Shown one piece after another: positions 23,708-36,220 of a DNA stretch of 64,000 nucleotides; position 1 is the first letter of the stretch; each line of letters starts with the position of its first letter. Below the pieces are notes generated by a model. It was not told where the DNA came from, did no database searches, and worked only from the letters and a program-made list of their open reading frames with translations. Source of the stretch: Trichuris trichiura (taxonomy: Eukaryota > Nematoda > Enoplea > Trichinellida > Trichuridae); the NCBI GenBank assembly GCA_037903355.1, contig JBAJFE010000016.1:744001-808000 (forward strand). The letters run 5' to 3'. A program made the position numbers and the translations under genes.

Positions 23708-25779
23708 TTACTTCTCAAACGGATAATCGGGATGATACTTCGCCCTAAAATATCATATCCAACGTTAGCTTAAGCACGCTGAAACCAAGTCGCACCAGAG
23801 GAAAGGAAAGATGCGCTGTCGGATCTTCACTTCGTTGAGAGCTTTCATTTCCGCGTCGTTCAACTCAAAGTCGAAGAGTTGAAAATTCGAAACAATATGA
23901 GATGGATTTGTACTCTTCGGGATGACTATGATATCACGTTGGAGAAGCCATTTCAAGAGAATCTAATATTACAACATGTTGTAAGTAATGTGTTAACAAT
24001 CCTTATGACCCTTGCCTGAGATGCTGATTTTCCATGCTTGGTCGCAATTTGTTTGGCCAATGGATCATTAAGTGGCTCATGTTGCTTCCTAAAAGAATAA
24101 AATACTAAATCTTTTTCTATCAACTTATCGATAGCACTCACGAAATGTCCACCCCTATATGTGACAGGGGGTGACTGCCACGTCCCGGACTGCCTATTGG
24201 ACTGTACGCGGTAAATGATATATTATGTCTTTTGCAAAATTCGTGAAGCTCAAACTGAGGCAGATAAATATGACATTCAACCTACAATTATTCATGCTAT
24301 CACAAAATGTTCAAAACAGGTGATCAAGTTCTACTTGAAGATTGTGTGGCTTCACAGTGCAGTTGTCCATAACTCTCACTATCTGAGTAATGTTAAAGTT
24401 TGACAACCCAATTGAACGGGTCAATCCTTTACTGAGAACATCTTCCATACCCTAAAAACGAAATATTCCTGACGGTGTCAACTGAAGTTAAATGCATTAC
24501 CCTCCATGTTTCTAAATGGTCCACGTTGTCAGGAATCGAAAGATCGTTCACCAATTCTAGCCTTCCTCCATCTGAAGCCTAAAAGAAAGGCAGTGTACTG
24601 CCAATAACTTCTGCATCAAAGTAATACGTTCTTAAGTAACATTTTTAGATAAAGCAGACCGAGAGCAACGCAATCCGTGCGTATGCTTTCCTCGACCACG
24701 GATATTTCTCACCATTCAAAATCCATGAGCCGTCACCGCTGGCCGCTCATGAAAACAGGTAATGAACTTTATATCAAACTCAATTTTATGTATAGTCCAA
24801 GGAAATCAACCCTGGTAACATACATCGACTATCCTTGCAAGTGCATCAAACAGGATAAAGCCTACAGAAAACACGTTTTCAGGTCAGGTTGGCACTTGCA
24901 GAAGATGAACACGACGCAGAATTAGCCGTTGACGTTTCACCAAGGTGAAAAGTAACATTACTAAAAATAATATCTTACTTATATGCCGAATCAGTTTTAG
25001 TGAAAAATATCTTTATTACGGATTGTCTCCCGTTGTGAAGATAACGAAAAGATCTTAACTTTCCTTCCGGAGCTTTCGGGTCTTTCGCGACCCGAAAGCT
25101 CCGGAAGGAAAGTTAAGATCTTTTCGTTATCCTCACAACGGGAGACAATCCGTAATAAAGATATTTTTCAATATGAAAACGCACGCTCCCGTACAAAAGC
25201 ATCATGTTTTCAATCAGTTTTAGTAGAAAAATGAAATTATATATAGTATTGTCCAAGTCGTTTCCTGCCCTAAAACAATGGATGGCATAGAGGTTTTTCA
25301 TACTTTGGTGCTCAATGGAGTATGCACGAGAAATAGATCCACGTAGTCAAGTTTCAATTTTCCCAGCGATTCCTTCAGGCTACGTTCAACGTCAGCGCGT
25401 CGGTGATAGTGCCATGGAAGCTAACATTTTATGCAAATTAGCAACTCCTTTTCTTGAAAGCAGTAATCACTTTTGTCGTTACGAACACGTCCTCTCTTTT
25501 TCCTGCTCCAGATGCAAACCATTGCTGTAGCACTTCTCCAATTACGCCTTCATTTTCGTATAGGTACGCCGTGTCGATATGACGGAATCCGACGTCGAGA
25601 GCTTTTTTTAATCCACTACGCAACGCATCACCTTGGGCCTGCGGGAATCATGAAAACGTGTGTAAGCAAATATGAGTCCGTCTTACCTGCCACGTTCCAT
25701 ATCCCAACAGTGGCATAGGCAAACCATTATGAAGAGTAACACACTTTGATGGCATTGCGTAACCTTCTTGAACAGGCAT
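23708..25779 (-). CDS. AKR-5: aldo-keto reductase, intact (about 329 aa)
   Basis: Nine exons: 25687-25779, 25471-25638, 25304-25420, 24501-24578, 24335-24451, 24142-24281, 24016-24088, 23797-23963, 23708-23744. From ATG 25777-25779 the product starts [19 protein letters not shown]. The catalytic tetrad is Asp53, Tyr58 (DTAYLYENE), Lys87 and His120 (LVHTP). [23 protein letters not shown] and the C-terminus [11 protein letters not shown] are present. Intron 7 has a GC donor with strong consensus (CAG|GCAAGG); other introns are GT-AG. Intron 3 (725 nt) contains a 168-bp palindrome. Upstream, 12 more codons (25780-25815) keep a hydrophobic frame to an AG at 25816-25817, so an undetected first exon could add a signal peptide. 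Confidence 0.87.
25002..25169. repeat. 168-bp near-perfect palindrome (foldback MITE) in AKR-5 intron 3
   Basis: The arms 25,002-25,082 and 25,089-25,169 are reverse complements over 81 bp with one mismatch seen, and a 6-nt loop. The outer ends read GAAAAATATCTTTATTACGG; the inner ends read CTTTCGGGTC/GACCCGAAAG. It encodes nothing. Transcribed as part of intron 3, it would fold into a very stable hairpin. Confidence 0.85.
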
Positions 25780-28700
25780 AATGAGGCAGTTCAAAACAAT
25801 GACAGAAGCAAAATGCTACCAGCAAATGTGTACGTTCAGAAAGTTCTCTTTTGCGTTCTCGTGGGCATCATCTACGCTATATGGGATGACAAGCCCCACA
25901 AAGCTTCTAATCGTATTACACTGAGGCCACGGGAAACTTACTATGTCTAGTTTGGGAAGTGAAGTTACTGTAGAGCCAGTGATTCTCCCGTGTTTTCCGC
26001 TAACTCCTACAGGCTTTCATAGCGTTGGTTATGATCGTATGGATTTCAATTGTGAGCTTGATTCTCTCCTGCTGGTCAAGCGTTCTTACTATCCAGCCAT
26101 ATATGGACATAACTGGGTAGCACTTGATAAGCAATGTGACTATCTTCATGAAAGGAATAACTGACGTGCCGTTGTGCTAGTTTTGTTAACCGATTTTTTG
26201 CAGCGTTTCGGGCGCGGCAGAGTTGAATGAAGCTAAGACAACAGTTGAACTTCGTCGCTTAACAATGCACTATCAACACACTAAAAACTGCCTGTATGTA
26301 TTTTTGGATAAATGCATTTGCTGAGGGACTTCTGCCGTAGCAAAAGGTATAACGACAGAATAATAAAAACGTTAGAAAACAAAGCTTCGTAGTTTTATGG
26401 CTTTAGATGGAATGCGGCAGCAAACCATGAATCGAAAGTGACTTTGTTGCACCACATCTGAAGCTGCCGAAGAAAATTCCGTACGTTCATGCTGAACAAA
26501 CTGCTTCGTATCGAAAGCTTGCTGGAGTTAATTACGAGGTTTATTGCCCAAAGCGTACTAGGCCGCTAGAGCGCCGGAGACTGGCAAAAAATGGAGCCGT
26601 CATTCTTAACGACTAAACTTCTAGTGAATTAAAAACGGGGAATCTCACTGCTTCTACGGCTAACGTCACCTTTCATCAATGCATACGGGAAGGCGCTAAC
26701 GGAAAGAGGAACGATATTTTAGATCGAATTAGTGTGGGCTGTTAACTATGGGAATGCTGGAGAGCCAGTTGTCAAAAGACATGGCTGCATTTATCAATCA
26801 GCACCGCCCTTGGTAATCTGGAGGGGAAATGTCATTCCTTGCCGTCTGAGTTTTGACGATGGCAAACAGCAATAGCTCCGAGAATCTGCTTCCCCCCTTA
26901 AAGACGCACCAGTCGTCATCCGCATTCTCTAAGGGAGCCAATATTGATAGAAACTGGAAAGCTACTTTTTGCAACCACATGCTAAGGTTGCTAGCTAACC
27001 CGCTGGCTTTGTGAAACCTCATGCATAGAGTTGCAAACGCAATTTGCACTGGAAATGTCAATTCTTTTGAAAAATACTATCGTTTGTACCACGGATTGCT
27101 TAGGAGCGATGAATCCTCGAGACTAACGACTGTAACTACATAGTTGGCACACGTTAACACGCTGAACGCGAAAGCTCTTAAAATCCGACAGGTTAAGGCA
27201 TTAGAAGAACTCTATTCCCTATGCATAGGGTCTCATATTTTATCTATGTCCGGACTCACATTTGACGCAGTTGGACCTCAAAGTTGACAACGGAATGAAT
27301 GAAGCTAATGACGTTCGACTTTCTATTCTACAGCCTCGGTCTGAAAACATTGCAGTGATGAAAAGTGCTCGTGTTAGCGCTACAGCTTCGCGCGAAAGTG
27401 ATAACGTTTTTGCCTATTATTTCCCTAAATTTGCTCTACACAAAAGTGCTGTTCAAAAGTGAAATAGAGTTTGCGAAGAAAGGAAAGAGCAAACGATTAG
27501 CACAAGTACTTACTGGGAAGACAGATAAGAAGGAGAATGGGAGGCGAAACGGCAGAACCGTTTCAGCCACGTGCACTGAACGAGACGCAACCACTAATAA
27601 ATAGGCAGTCGCGGGAAGCCTAGAGAGCAGCAACTATTCGATAGTCAACGTTGCAACAAGTGGCCAAGTAAAAAAGCAGCAGTGAACGTCATCCACGCTG
27701 ACATTGTAGAAGAACCGGAATTTGTCCACCTTGTTGCAACTGGCCGCCAACACAATAATTATATTTCGAGGACATGTCAGCTCATTTCTTGGACATTAGC
27801 TGAGCAACTTTTATCTTTGTCATTTTGATCGAAATACCTAAGTGCGACTTTGAGCTTTTATAGAGGAATGATTAAACGTAACCCGCCGTTACGGAACACC
27901 CTTTGTTGTCGTTATCGTTTGCTGCTTAGAACAAACGGAAGGTAACAGTGACTTTCACAACGTAGTGCAATCGAGATATCGGTACCAGCTGGTTACCTCT
28001 TGCTCACATACAAAACTTTAACCATGTTAATGATTATCAAATTCAGTCGAAAGTAGGTTAGTGATCTTCAGGTTTTACAGGCGCATTCTACTTTAGCCAC
28101 GGTAAAAAGGTTGGCGAAAACGATCATTCGCACAAGAAAGCTATAAAGCAGAAAAGTATTAAATAGTTTTTTAATTGTTTGCTAAACTGACTTTTTGCCA
28201 TTAAAGTTAACGATGTTTGATGCAGCTCAAGATTGGAATTCAGAAATAAGTAGATCGACGGTTTAACGAGAAAGCAGTTTCAGGACTTACCGCAACGTCG
28301 ATAATCTTTCAAAATTCGTATTGCTTCAGCGATTTCTAAAAAATACATAATGTCCTGCAAAGCAGACGAAATGGGACCGGCCTCAAACTTGTGCGTATAA
28401 CTGTTGTGACGACGCAGTTCGTTGGAATGCGCTATACTTAAACGGCAGTCATTTTCGTTTATTATTAATAAACCAACTTTAAGCCCTTTGCTTATTTCTC
28501 GAGTTGCACGAATTAGTCCAAAAAAGTGAAAAAGTAGGCGCAGTTACTCGGCGGGGGCTAGCGAAGCAATAATAGCAAAACTTCCACTTTTTGAATTCAA
28601 AAAAACGTTACCCCTATAAATAAATGAGATTTGTATTGTTTGAAAATGGCATACACGCGCAATGCACAGCACTTGTCACAGCCGCCGTATACGGACACTC

Positions 28701-29145
28701 TTTCTGCAGTACATTATTCGATCATACGCTGCGCTTTTATGTTCGTGGGATATTTGTGAGAAAAAATGTAGTCATCTTTTCGAGGAGAAAGTTCTGCTGA
28801 CAAAAAATTTCGAAGTAAAACGCCCCGCCTTAAGTTTGATTCCGAAGAATGATCTTTGCAATACTGTAACGTATATGATATGCTCCACGTTGAAACAGCT
28901 CGCTGATTGTTTTAACGGCCGTTCATAAAGTTTATTGACCATCCAATTTCGTTGATAAGTTCAGTGATCCTTGCAACGATTCTCACTGATTGAAGAATGA
29001 GCGTTGAAAGAAACCAAAATTTCATAATTGCGAATACGCAAAGGAAAACGACAGCATGTTCTTTTGCCACAACTAAGCTAAGCCAAAAGCACATATAATG
29101 GTAAAAAAGTTCACTGCTCTAACAGCAGCGACTCACTGATATCAA
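25780..29145. other. Spacer AKR-5/AKR-6; no gene seen
   Basis: This is the second copy of the AKR-4/7-type spacer, with no supported exon apart from the possible leader exon directly upstream of AKR-5. It is collinear with the neighbouring spacers except for small indels. Confidence 0.5.
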
Positions 29146-30994
29146 TTACTTCTCAAACGGATAATCAGGATGATTCTTTGCCCTAAAATATACCCAATGT
29201 TAGCTTATCTACGCTGAAACCAAGTCGCACCAGAGGAAAGGAAAGATGCGTTCTCGGATCTTCACTTCGTTGAGCGCTTTCATTTCCGCATCGTTCAACT
29301 CAAAGTCGAAGAGTTGAAAATTCGAAGCAATATGAGATGGATTTGTACTCTTCGGGATGACTATGATGTCACGTTGGATAAGCCATTTCATGAGAACCTA
29401 TTGTTAGAACATATAGTAACAATAACAATGTCAATGATGTCCCATCTGAGATACTGATTTTCCATGCTTGGTCGCAATTTGTTTGGCCAATGGATCATTA
29501 AGTGGCTCATGTTGCTTCCTAAAAGAAATTAAATATTAAAATTTCTTCTATCACCTTACCGCTAGCACTCACGAAACGTCCACCCCTATATGTGACAGGG
29601 GGTGACTGCCTCGTCCCGGACTGCCTATTGGACTGTACGCGGTAAATGATATATTATGTCTTTTGCAGAATTCGTGAAGCTCAAACTGAGGCCAGTAAAG
29701 ATGGCATTCAACCTATAATTATTCATGCTACCACAAGGTGTTCAAAACAGGCGATCAAATTGTACTTGAAGATTGTGTGGCTTCACCGTGCAGCTGTCCA
29801 GAACTCTCGCTATCTGAGTAATGTTAAAGTTTGACAAACCAATTGAACGGGTCAATCCTTTACTGAGAACGTCTTCCATACCCTAAAAACGAAATGTTTC
29901 TGACGCTGTCAGCTGAAGTCAAATGCATAACCCTCCAAGTTTCCAAATGGTCCACGTTGTCAGGAACCAAATGGTCGTTCACAAAATCTGCCCTTCTTCC
30001 ATATGAAGCCTGAAAGAACAGACTACGTCGTTTACCGACAATAAATTTTGCATCAAAATAATACGTTCTTAAATCGCATTTTGAAATAAAACCGGCCGAA
30101 AACAATGCAATCTATGCTCATGCTGTTCACCAGTACGAACAGATCCCACCCTCCAAAATCCATGAGCCGCCACTGCTCATGAGAACAAGTAATAAACTTC
30201 ATACCGAACACAATTTTACCAGCGGTCTAAGTACATCAAGCCTAGTATCATACGCAGATTGTCCGTGCAAGTGTGTGAAAAAAATTAAAGCCTACAGGGA
30301 ACACGTTTTCATGCTAGGTGGGTACTGGTGCAAGATGGGAACGACGCACAATTAGGCATTGACGCTCCAAGGAGCTGAAAAGTAATATTACTAAAAATAA
30401 TATCTTACTTCTACGTCGAATCAGCATTAATATTGACAAAGCAAAGTTATACCTAGTATTGTTTAAGCAGTTTCCCGCCCTAATAAAGACGAATGGCATA
30501 GGTGAAAGTTTTTCTTACCTTGGCGCTCAATGGAGCATGCACGAGAAACAGATCGACGTAGTCAAGTTTCAATCTTCCCAACGATTCCTTCAGGCTACGT
30601 TCAACGTCAGGGCGTCGATGATTGTGCATAGGAAGCTAGCATTGTATGCAAATTAGCAACTCCTTTTCTTGAAAGCAGTAATCACTTTTGTCGTTATGAA
30701 CAAGTCCTCCCTTTTCCCTGCGCCAGATGCAAACCATTGCTCTAACACGTCTCCAATTATATCCTCATTTTCGTAAACATACGCCGTGTCGACATGACGG
30801 TATCCGACTTCAAGGGCTTTTTTCAGTCCACTGCGCAAAGCATCACCTTGGCCCTGCAGGCATCATGAAAACGTATTTAAGCAGATATGAGTTCGTCTTA
30901 CCTGCCACGTTCCATATCCCACCAGTGGCATAGGCAAACCATTATGAAGAGTAACACACTTTGATGGCATTGCGTAACTCTCTTGAACAGGCAT
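29146..30994 (-). pseudogene. AKR-6: aldo-keto reductase with mutated splice donor after exon 7
   Basis: Exons: 30902-30994, 30686-30853, 30519-30635, 29932-30009, 29766-29882, 29573-29712, 29446-29518, 29231-29397, 29146-29182. Every exon is open, with Asp53, Tyr58 (DTAYVYENE), Lys87, His120 (LVHAP) and the C-terminus [11 protein letters not shown]. The donor after exon 7 reads CAG|ATGGGA, where AKR-4 has CAG|GTGGGA; the changed base is at plus-strand 29,445. If intron 7 were retained, translation would stop within five codons (QMGHH-stop), before the exon carrying the NADPH-binding IPKS motif. It is either newly inactivated, or an alternative donor downstream is used. It could also be a base error. 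Confidence 0.72.
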
Positions 30995-33900
30995 AATGAG
31001 CCAGTTCAAAAGAACAACAGAGGCAAAACACTACTAGTGAATGCGTGCGTTCCCAAAGTACTGCTTTGTTATTTCATAGGCGTCACCTGCACTATACGAA
31101 ATGTCCAAGCGCACAAGGCCTCTAATCGTATTACATAGAGGCCATAGGCAACTTCCATATCCAGTTTTGGAAGGGAAGTTACTGTTGCGCCAATGATCCT
31201 CCCCTGTTTTCCGCTAAACCCCACAAGCTTTCATAGCTCTAGTGATGAGCCTATGGATTTCAATTGTGAGCATGATTTTCTCCTGCTGGTGAAGCGCTCT
31301 GCCTATTGAGCCATCTATGGACACAACTGGGTAGGATTCCTTAAAAGATGTGCCTGTCTTCATGAAAGGAATAACTGATATACCGTTGTTAGTTTTGGTA
31401 GCCGATTTTTTGCAGAGTTTTGCCGCCGGCAGGGGTAAACGAAGCTAAGATCGGTAGTTGAACTTTAGCAGTTAACAATGCTTAGGCCAGTAACGCCTAA
31501 TAGAAGGCCAGTAACGCTAAGAAAACTGCCTGTACGTATTTTTCAATAAAAAGCTTTGCCAAGAGACTCTTGCCGTAGCAAAAGTTATAACAAGAGGGCA
31601 AGAAAAACCTTAGAAAACAATCCTTCGGAATTTTATTGCCTTAGCGTAAGAGCGCCAGCAAAGTATGAACCGAAATTGGCATTGTTGCAACACATCCAAA
31701 GCTGCGGAAAAAAATTCCATCCGCTCATGCTGCTGAAATTGCTTCGTATCGAAGGTTTGCTGGAGTTAGAATGATTGCAAAATTTATTGCCTGAAGCGTC
31801 CTAGACTGCTAGAGCGCCAAAAGAGACTGGCAAAAAGTAAGCCGTCATTCTTGACGACTAAATTTCTAGTGATTTAAAAACGCGAAATCGCACCGCTTCT
31901 ACTGCTGACGTCCCCTCGCATCAACGCATACAGGAAGACACTAACGAAAAGAGTAGCTATGTTTTAGAACAATTTAGTCGGGGCTGCTAACTATGGGAAT
32001 GTTGGAGAACCAGTTGTCAAAAGACGTGGCCGCATTTACCAATCAGCACCGTCTTTTGTAAACTGGAGAGGAAATGTCATTCCTTTCCGTCTGGGTTTTG
32101 ACGATGTGAAATAGCAATAGCTCTGAGAATCTGCTTCCCTCCTTAAACACGCACCATTCGTCATTCGCATTCCTTAAGGCAGCCTATATAGGTAGAAAAA
32201 CTGAAAAGCCACTTTTGCAATCACACGCTCAGGTTGCTAGCTAACCCGAAGGCCTTGTGAAGCCTCACGGACAGCGTTGGGAACAGAATTTGTACTGAAA
32301 ATGTCGATTCCTTTGCAAGATGCTATCGTTAGTACCACGGATTCTGTCGGAGCAATGAATTCTTGAGACTAACGACTGTGACTACACAATAGGTATACGT
32401 CAACAGGCTGAACGCGAAAGCTCTTAAAACCCATCTGGTTAAGGCATAGAAAAAATCTATTGCCCACGCATAAGGTCTCATATTTTATCTATGCCTGGGC
32501 TCACAATTAGCGCTGTTGGACCTCAAAGTTGACAACGGAATTAATGAAGCTAATGACGATCGACATTCTGTTCTAAAGCATCAGTTTAAAAACACTGTAG
32601 TGACGAAAAGTGCTCGCGTAAGTAAACGTTACAGCTTCGCGCCAAAGTGATAACGCTTTTGCGTAACATTTCCCTTATTCTGCTGTCCGCAAAACTGCTG
32701 TTCAAAAGCGAAATAAAGTACTCGCGAAAGGGAAAATGCAAATGATAAGCACAGGTACTCACTGGGAAGATAGGAAAGAAGCAAAATGGGAGGCGAAAGG
32801 CAGAATCGGTTGCGTTGCGTGCACTGAACGAGACAAAACGACTAAATAAATAGGCAGTCGCGGGAAGCTTAGAAAGCAGCAACTAATCGATAGTCAACGT
32901 TGCCACAGCTGGCCAAGTAAAAAAGCAACAGTGAACGCCGTTGACGATTTGTAGAACTGGAATTTTTTCACCTTGTTGCAACTGGCCGCCAACGCAATAA
33001 TGGTATTTCAAGGATATGTCAGCTCATTGCTTTGACATTAGCTAAGCAACTTTTAGGTTTATCATCTTGATCGGGCTACCTAAGTGCGAATTGGAGCTTT
33101 TATGGAGGAATGATTAAACCTAACCCGCCGTTACGGAACACCCCTTCTTATCATTATCGTTTGCCCCTTAGAGCAAACATTTGTTCCAGCGGAAGATAAC
33201 AGTGACTTTCACAGCGTAGTGCAATCGAGCTATCGGTCCCAACCCATCACCTCTTACTCACATACAATACTTTAACCATGTCAATGATTATCAAATTAAG
33301 TCGAAAGTAAGTTAGTGATCTTCAGGTTTCACAGGCGCATTCTACCGTAGCCACATTAAAAAAGGTTTGCGTAAGCGATCATCCGCACGACAAAGCTATA
33401 AAAGAGAAAAAGGATTAAATGGTATTTATAATTGTTTTGTTGAACTGACGTATTGCCATTAAAGTTAACGATGCTTGATGCCGCTCAAGATTGGAGATGA
33501 GAAATAAGTGGATCGACGGTTTAACGTGAAAACAATTCCGCAAGTTGCTGTAACGTCAATAATCTTTCAAAATTCGTATTGGTTTAGTGAGTTTTTGAAA
33601 AACAGTTAGTGTCCTGCAAAGCAGACGAAATGGGACTGGTCTCGAACTTGTGCGTTTAACCGTTGTGACGATGCAGTTCGTTAGAATGCGCTATACTTAA
33701 AAGTCCGTCATTTTCGTTTATTAGAAATAAACCTACGTTAAACCGTTTGCTGATTTCTCGAGTTGCACGAATTAGTCCAAAAAAGTGAAAAAGTAGCGAA
33801 GTTACTCGGCGGGGGCTAGCGAACCAGTAACAGTAAAACCTCCACTTTTTGATTTCAGGAAATCATTACGTTTATAAATAAATCAGAACTGCAACGAGTG

Positions 33901-34376
33901 AAAACGCCATACATGCGCAATGGAGAGCACTTGTCATTGTCACTGTATGCGGAAGCTCTTTGTGTAGTCCATTATTCGATCATACGCGGCGCTTTTATGT
34001 TCGTGGGATGTTTGTGAGAAAAAAATGTAGTCATCTTTTCGAGGAAAAAGTTGTGCTGACAAACAATCTCGAGGTAAAACGCTCCGTCTTAAGTTGAATT
34101 CCGAAAAATGATCTTTGCGATACTGTAGAGTACACAATCTGCTTCACGTTGAAACAGTTCGCTGATGGTTTTAACGTTCGTTCATAAACTTTACTGACGA
34201 TCCGATTTCGTTGATGCGTTCAGTGATATTTACAAGGATTCTCACCGATTGAAGAATGAGCGTTAAAAGAAATCAAAATTTTATAATTGTGAATATGAAA
34301 ACGAAAAGGATAGCATGCTTTTTCGTCACAGTTAAACTAAGCCAAAACCACCCATAATTGTAGTAACTGATATGAA
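30995..34376. other. Spacer AKR-6/AKR-7; no gene seen
   Basis: This is the third copy of the AKR-4/7-type spacer. The 36 nt directly upstream of AKR-6 (30,995-31,030) keep the same hydrophobic frame and preceding AG as in AKR-5. No other exon is supported. Confidence 0.5.
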
Positions 34377-36220
34377 TTACTTCTCAAAGGGAAAGTCGGG
34401 ATGATTCTTCGCCCTAAAACATCATATTCATTGTTGACGTACGTACGCTGAAATCAATTCGCACCAGAGGAAAGGAGCGATACGTTGTCGGATTTGCACT
34501 TCGTTGAGAGCTTTCATTTCCGCGTCGTTCAACTCAAAGTCGAAGAGTTGGAAATTCGACACAATGTGAGATGGATTTGTACTCTTCGGGATGACTATGA
34601 TATCACGTTGGATAAGCCATTTCATGAGAACCTATTGTTGCAACACATAGTAACAATAACAATGTTAATGATGCCCCACCTGAGGTACTGATTTTCCATG
34701 TTTAGTCGCAATTTGTTTAGCCAACGGATCATCAAGTAGCTCATGTTGCTTCCTAAAGGAATAAAATGTTAAATTTTTTTCTATCACCTTATCTCTAGCA
34801 CTCACGAAACATCGACTCCTATTACTGCCAGGGGGTGATTGCGTCGTCCTGGACTGCCTATTGGACTGTACGCAGTGAATGATATATTATGTCTTTTGCA
34901 GAATTCGTGAAGCTCGAACTGAGGCCAATAAAGATGACATTCAACCTACATTATTCATGCTACCATAAAATGTTCAGAACAGTTGATAAAATTGTACTTG
35001 AAGATTGTGTGGCTTCACCGTGCAGCTGTCCATAATTCTCACCGTCTGAGTAATGTTAAAGTTTGACAATCCAATTGATCGGGTCAATCCTTTACTGAGA
35101 ACATCTTCCATACCCTACAAACGAAATGTTTCTGACGCTGTCTGCTGAAGTCGAATGCATAACCCTCCAAGTTTCCAAATGGTCGACATTGTCGGGAACA
35201 CAATGATCGTTCACTATATCTATCTTTTTTCCATCTGAAGACTAAAAGAACAGAATAAGTAGTGTACAGCCAGTAAATTCTGTATCAAGGTGATTCGTTT
35301 CTAAATCCAATTTTGCGATAAAGCAGATCGACAGCAATGCAATCCACCCGTATGCTTTCCTCCACTACGGACATCTCTCATCATCTAAAATCCATAAGCG
35401 GACACTGCTGACTGCTCATGAGAACAGGCAATGAACTTCATGTGTAACGCAATTTTACGTGTGAACTAAAGCAATCAGCCCAGGAGACACACTGATTAAC
35501 GTGTCAAACAATGTAAAGCTTACAAGAAACATTGCTTCAACACAGTTGTAGAACTTGAAAATGACGCAGAGTTAGCCGTTGCCGCCGCAATGAAATAGTG
35601 AAAAATAATATTACTACAAATGATAACTTAGTTATATGGTGAAACAGTTTTGATATTACAAATTAAATTATGTCTAGCATGTTGCAAGTGGATTCCTGGC
35701 CTAATAAGAATGGATGGCATAAAAATAAAGGTTTTCCTTACTTTGGCACTCAGTGGAGAATGCACGAGAAAAAGATCCACGTAGTCAAGTTTCAATCTTC
35801 CCAACGATTCCTTCAGGCTACGTTCAACGTCAGGGCGTCGATGATTGTGCATAGGAAGCTAACATTGTGTGCAATTTAGCAACTCTTTCCTTTTCTGAAG
35901 GCAGTAATCACCTTTGTCGTTACGAACAGGTCTTCTCTTTTCCCTGCTCCAGATGCAAACCATTGCTGCAACACTTCTCCAATTACATCCTCATTTTCGT
36001 AAACATACGCTGTGTCGATATGACGGTATCCGACTTCAAGAGCTTTTTTCAGTCCGCTGCGCAAAGCATCATCTTGGCCCTGCGGGCATCAAAGAAACGT
36101 ATATAAGCAAATAGGCGTACGCCTTACCTGCCACGTTCCATATCCTACCAGTGGCATAGGCAAACCATTATGAAGAGTAACATACTTTGATGGCATAGCG
36201 TAAATCTCTTGAACAGGCAT
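34377..36220 (-). CDS. AKR-7: aldo-keto reductase, intact (about 329 aa)
   Basis: Nine exons: 36128-36220, 35912-36079, 35742-35858, 35164-35241, 34998-35114, 34806-34945, 34680-34752, 34465-34631, 34377-34413. From ATG 36218-36220 the protein begins MPVQEIYAMPSKYVTLHNG. The catalytic tetrad is Asp53, Tyr58 (DTAYVYENE), Lys87 and His120 (LVHSP). [30 protein letters not shown] and the C-terminus AKNHPDFPFEK follow. All introns have GT donors, including CAG|GTGGGG after exon 7. Intron 3 is 500 nt with no element. It is the cleanest member of its subfamily. A hydrophobic upstream frame (36,221-36,256) preceded by AG suggests an unseen leader exon. Confidence 0.88.

Noticed and set aside
2081..29834. 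Recurring plus-strand ORFs starting MIYCVFCRIREAQT or MIYYVFCRIREAQT
   Set aside because: They are the antisense of AKR exon 6 ([15 protein letters not shown]) and recur only because the exon does.
2662..36114. Recurring plus-strand ORFs opposite AKR exons 2 and 3
   Set aside because: Antisense shadows of conserved exons; no splice structure or family match on the plus strand.
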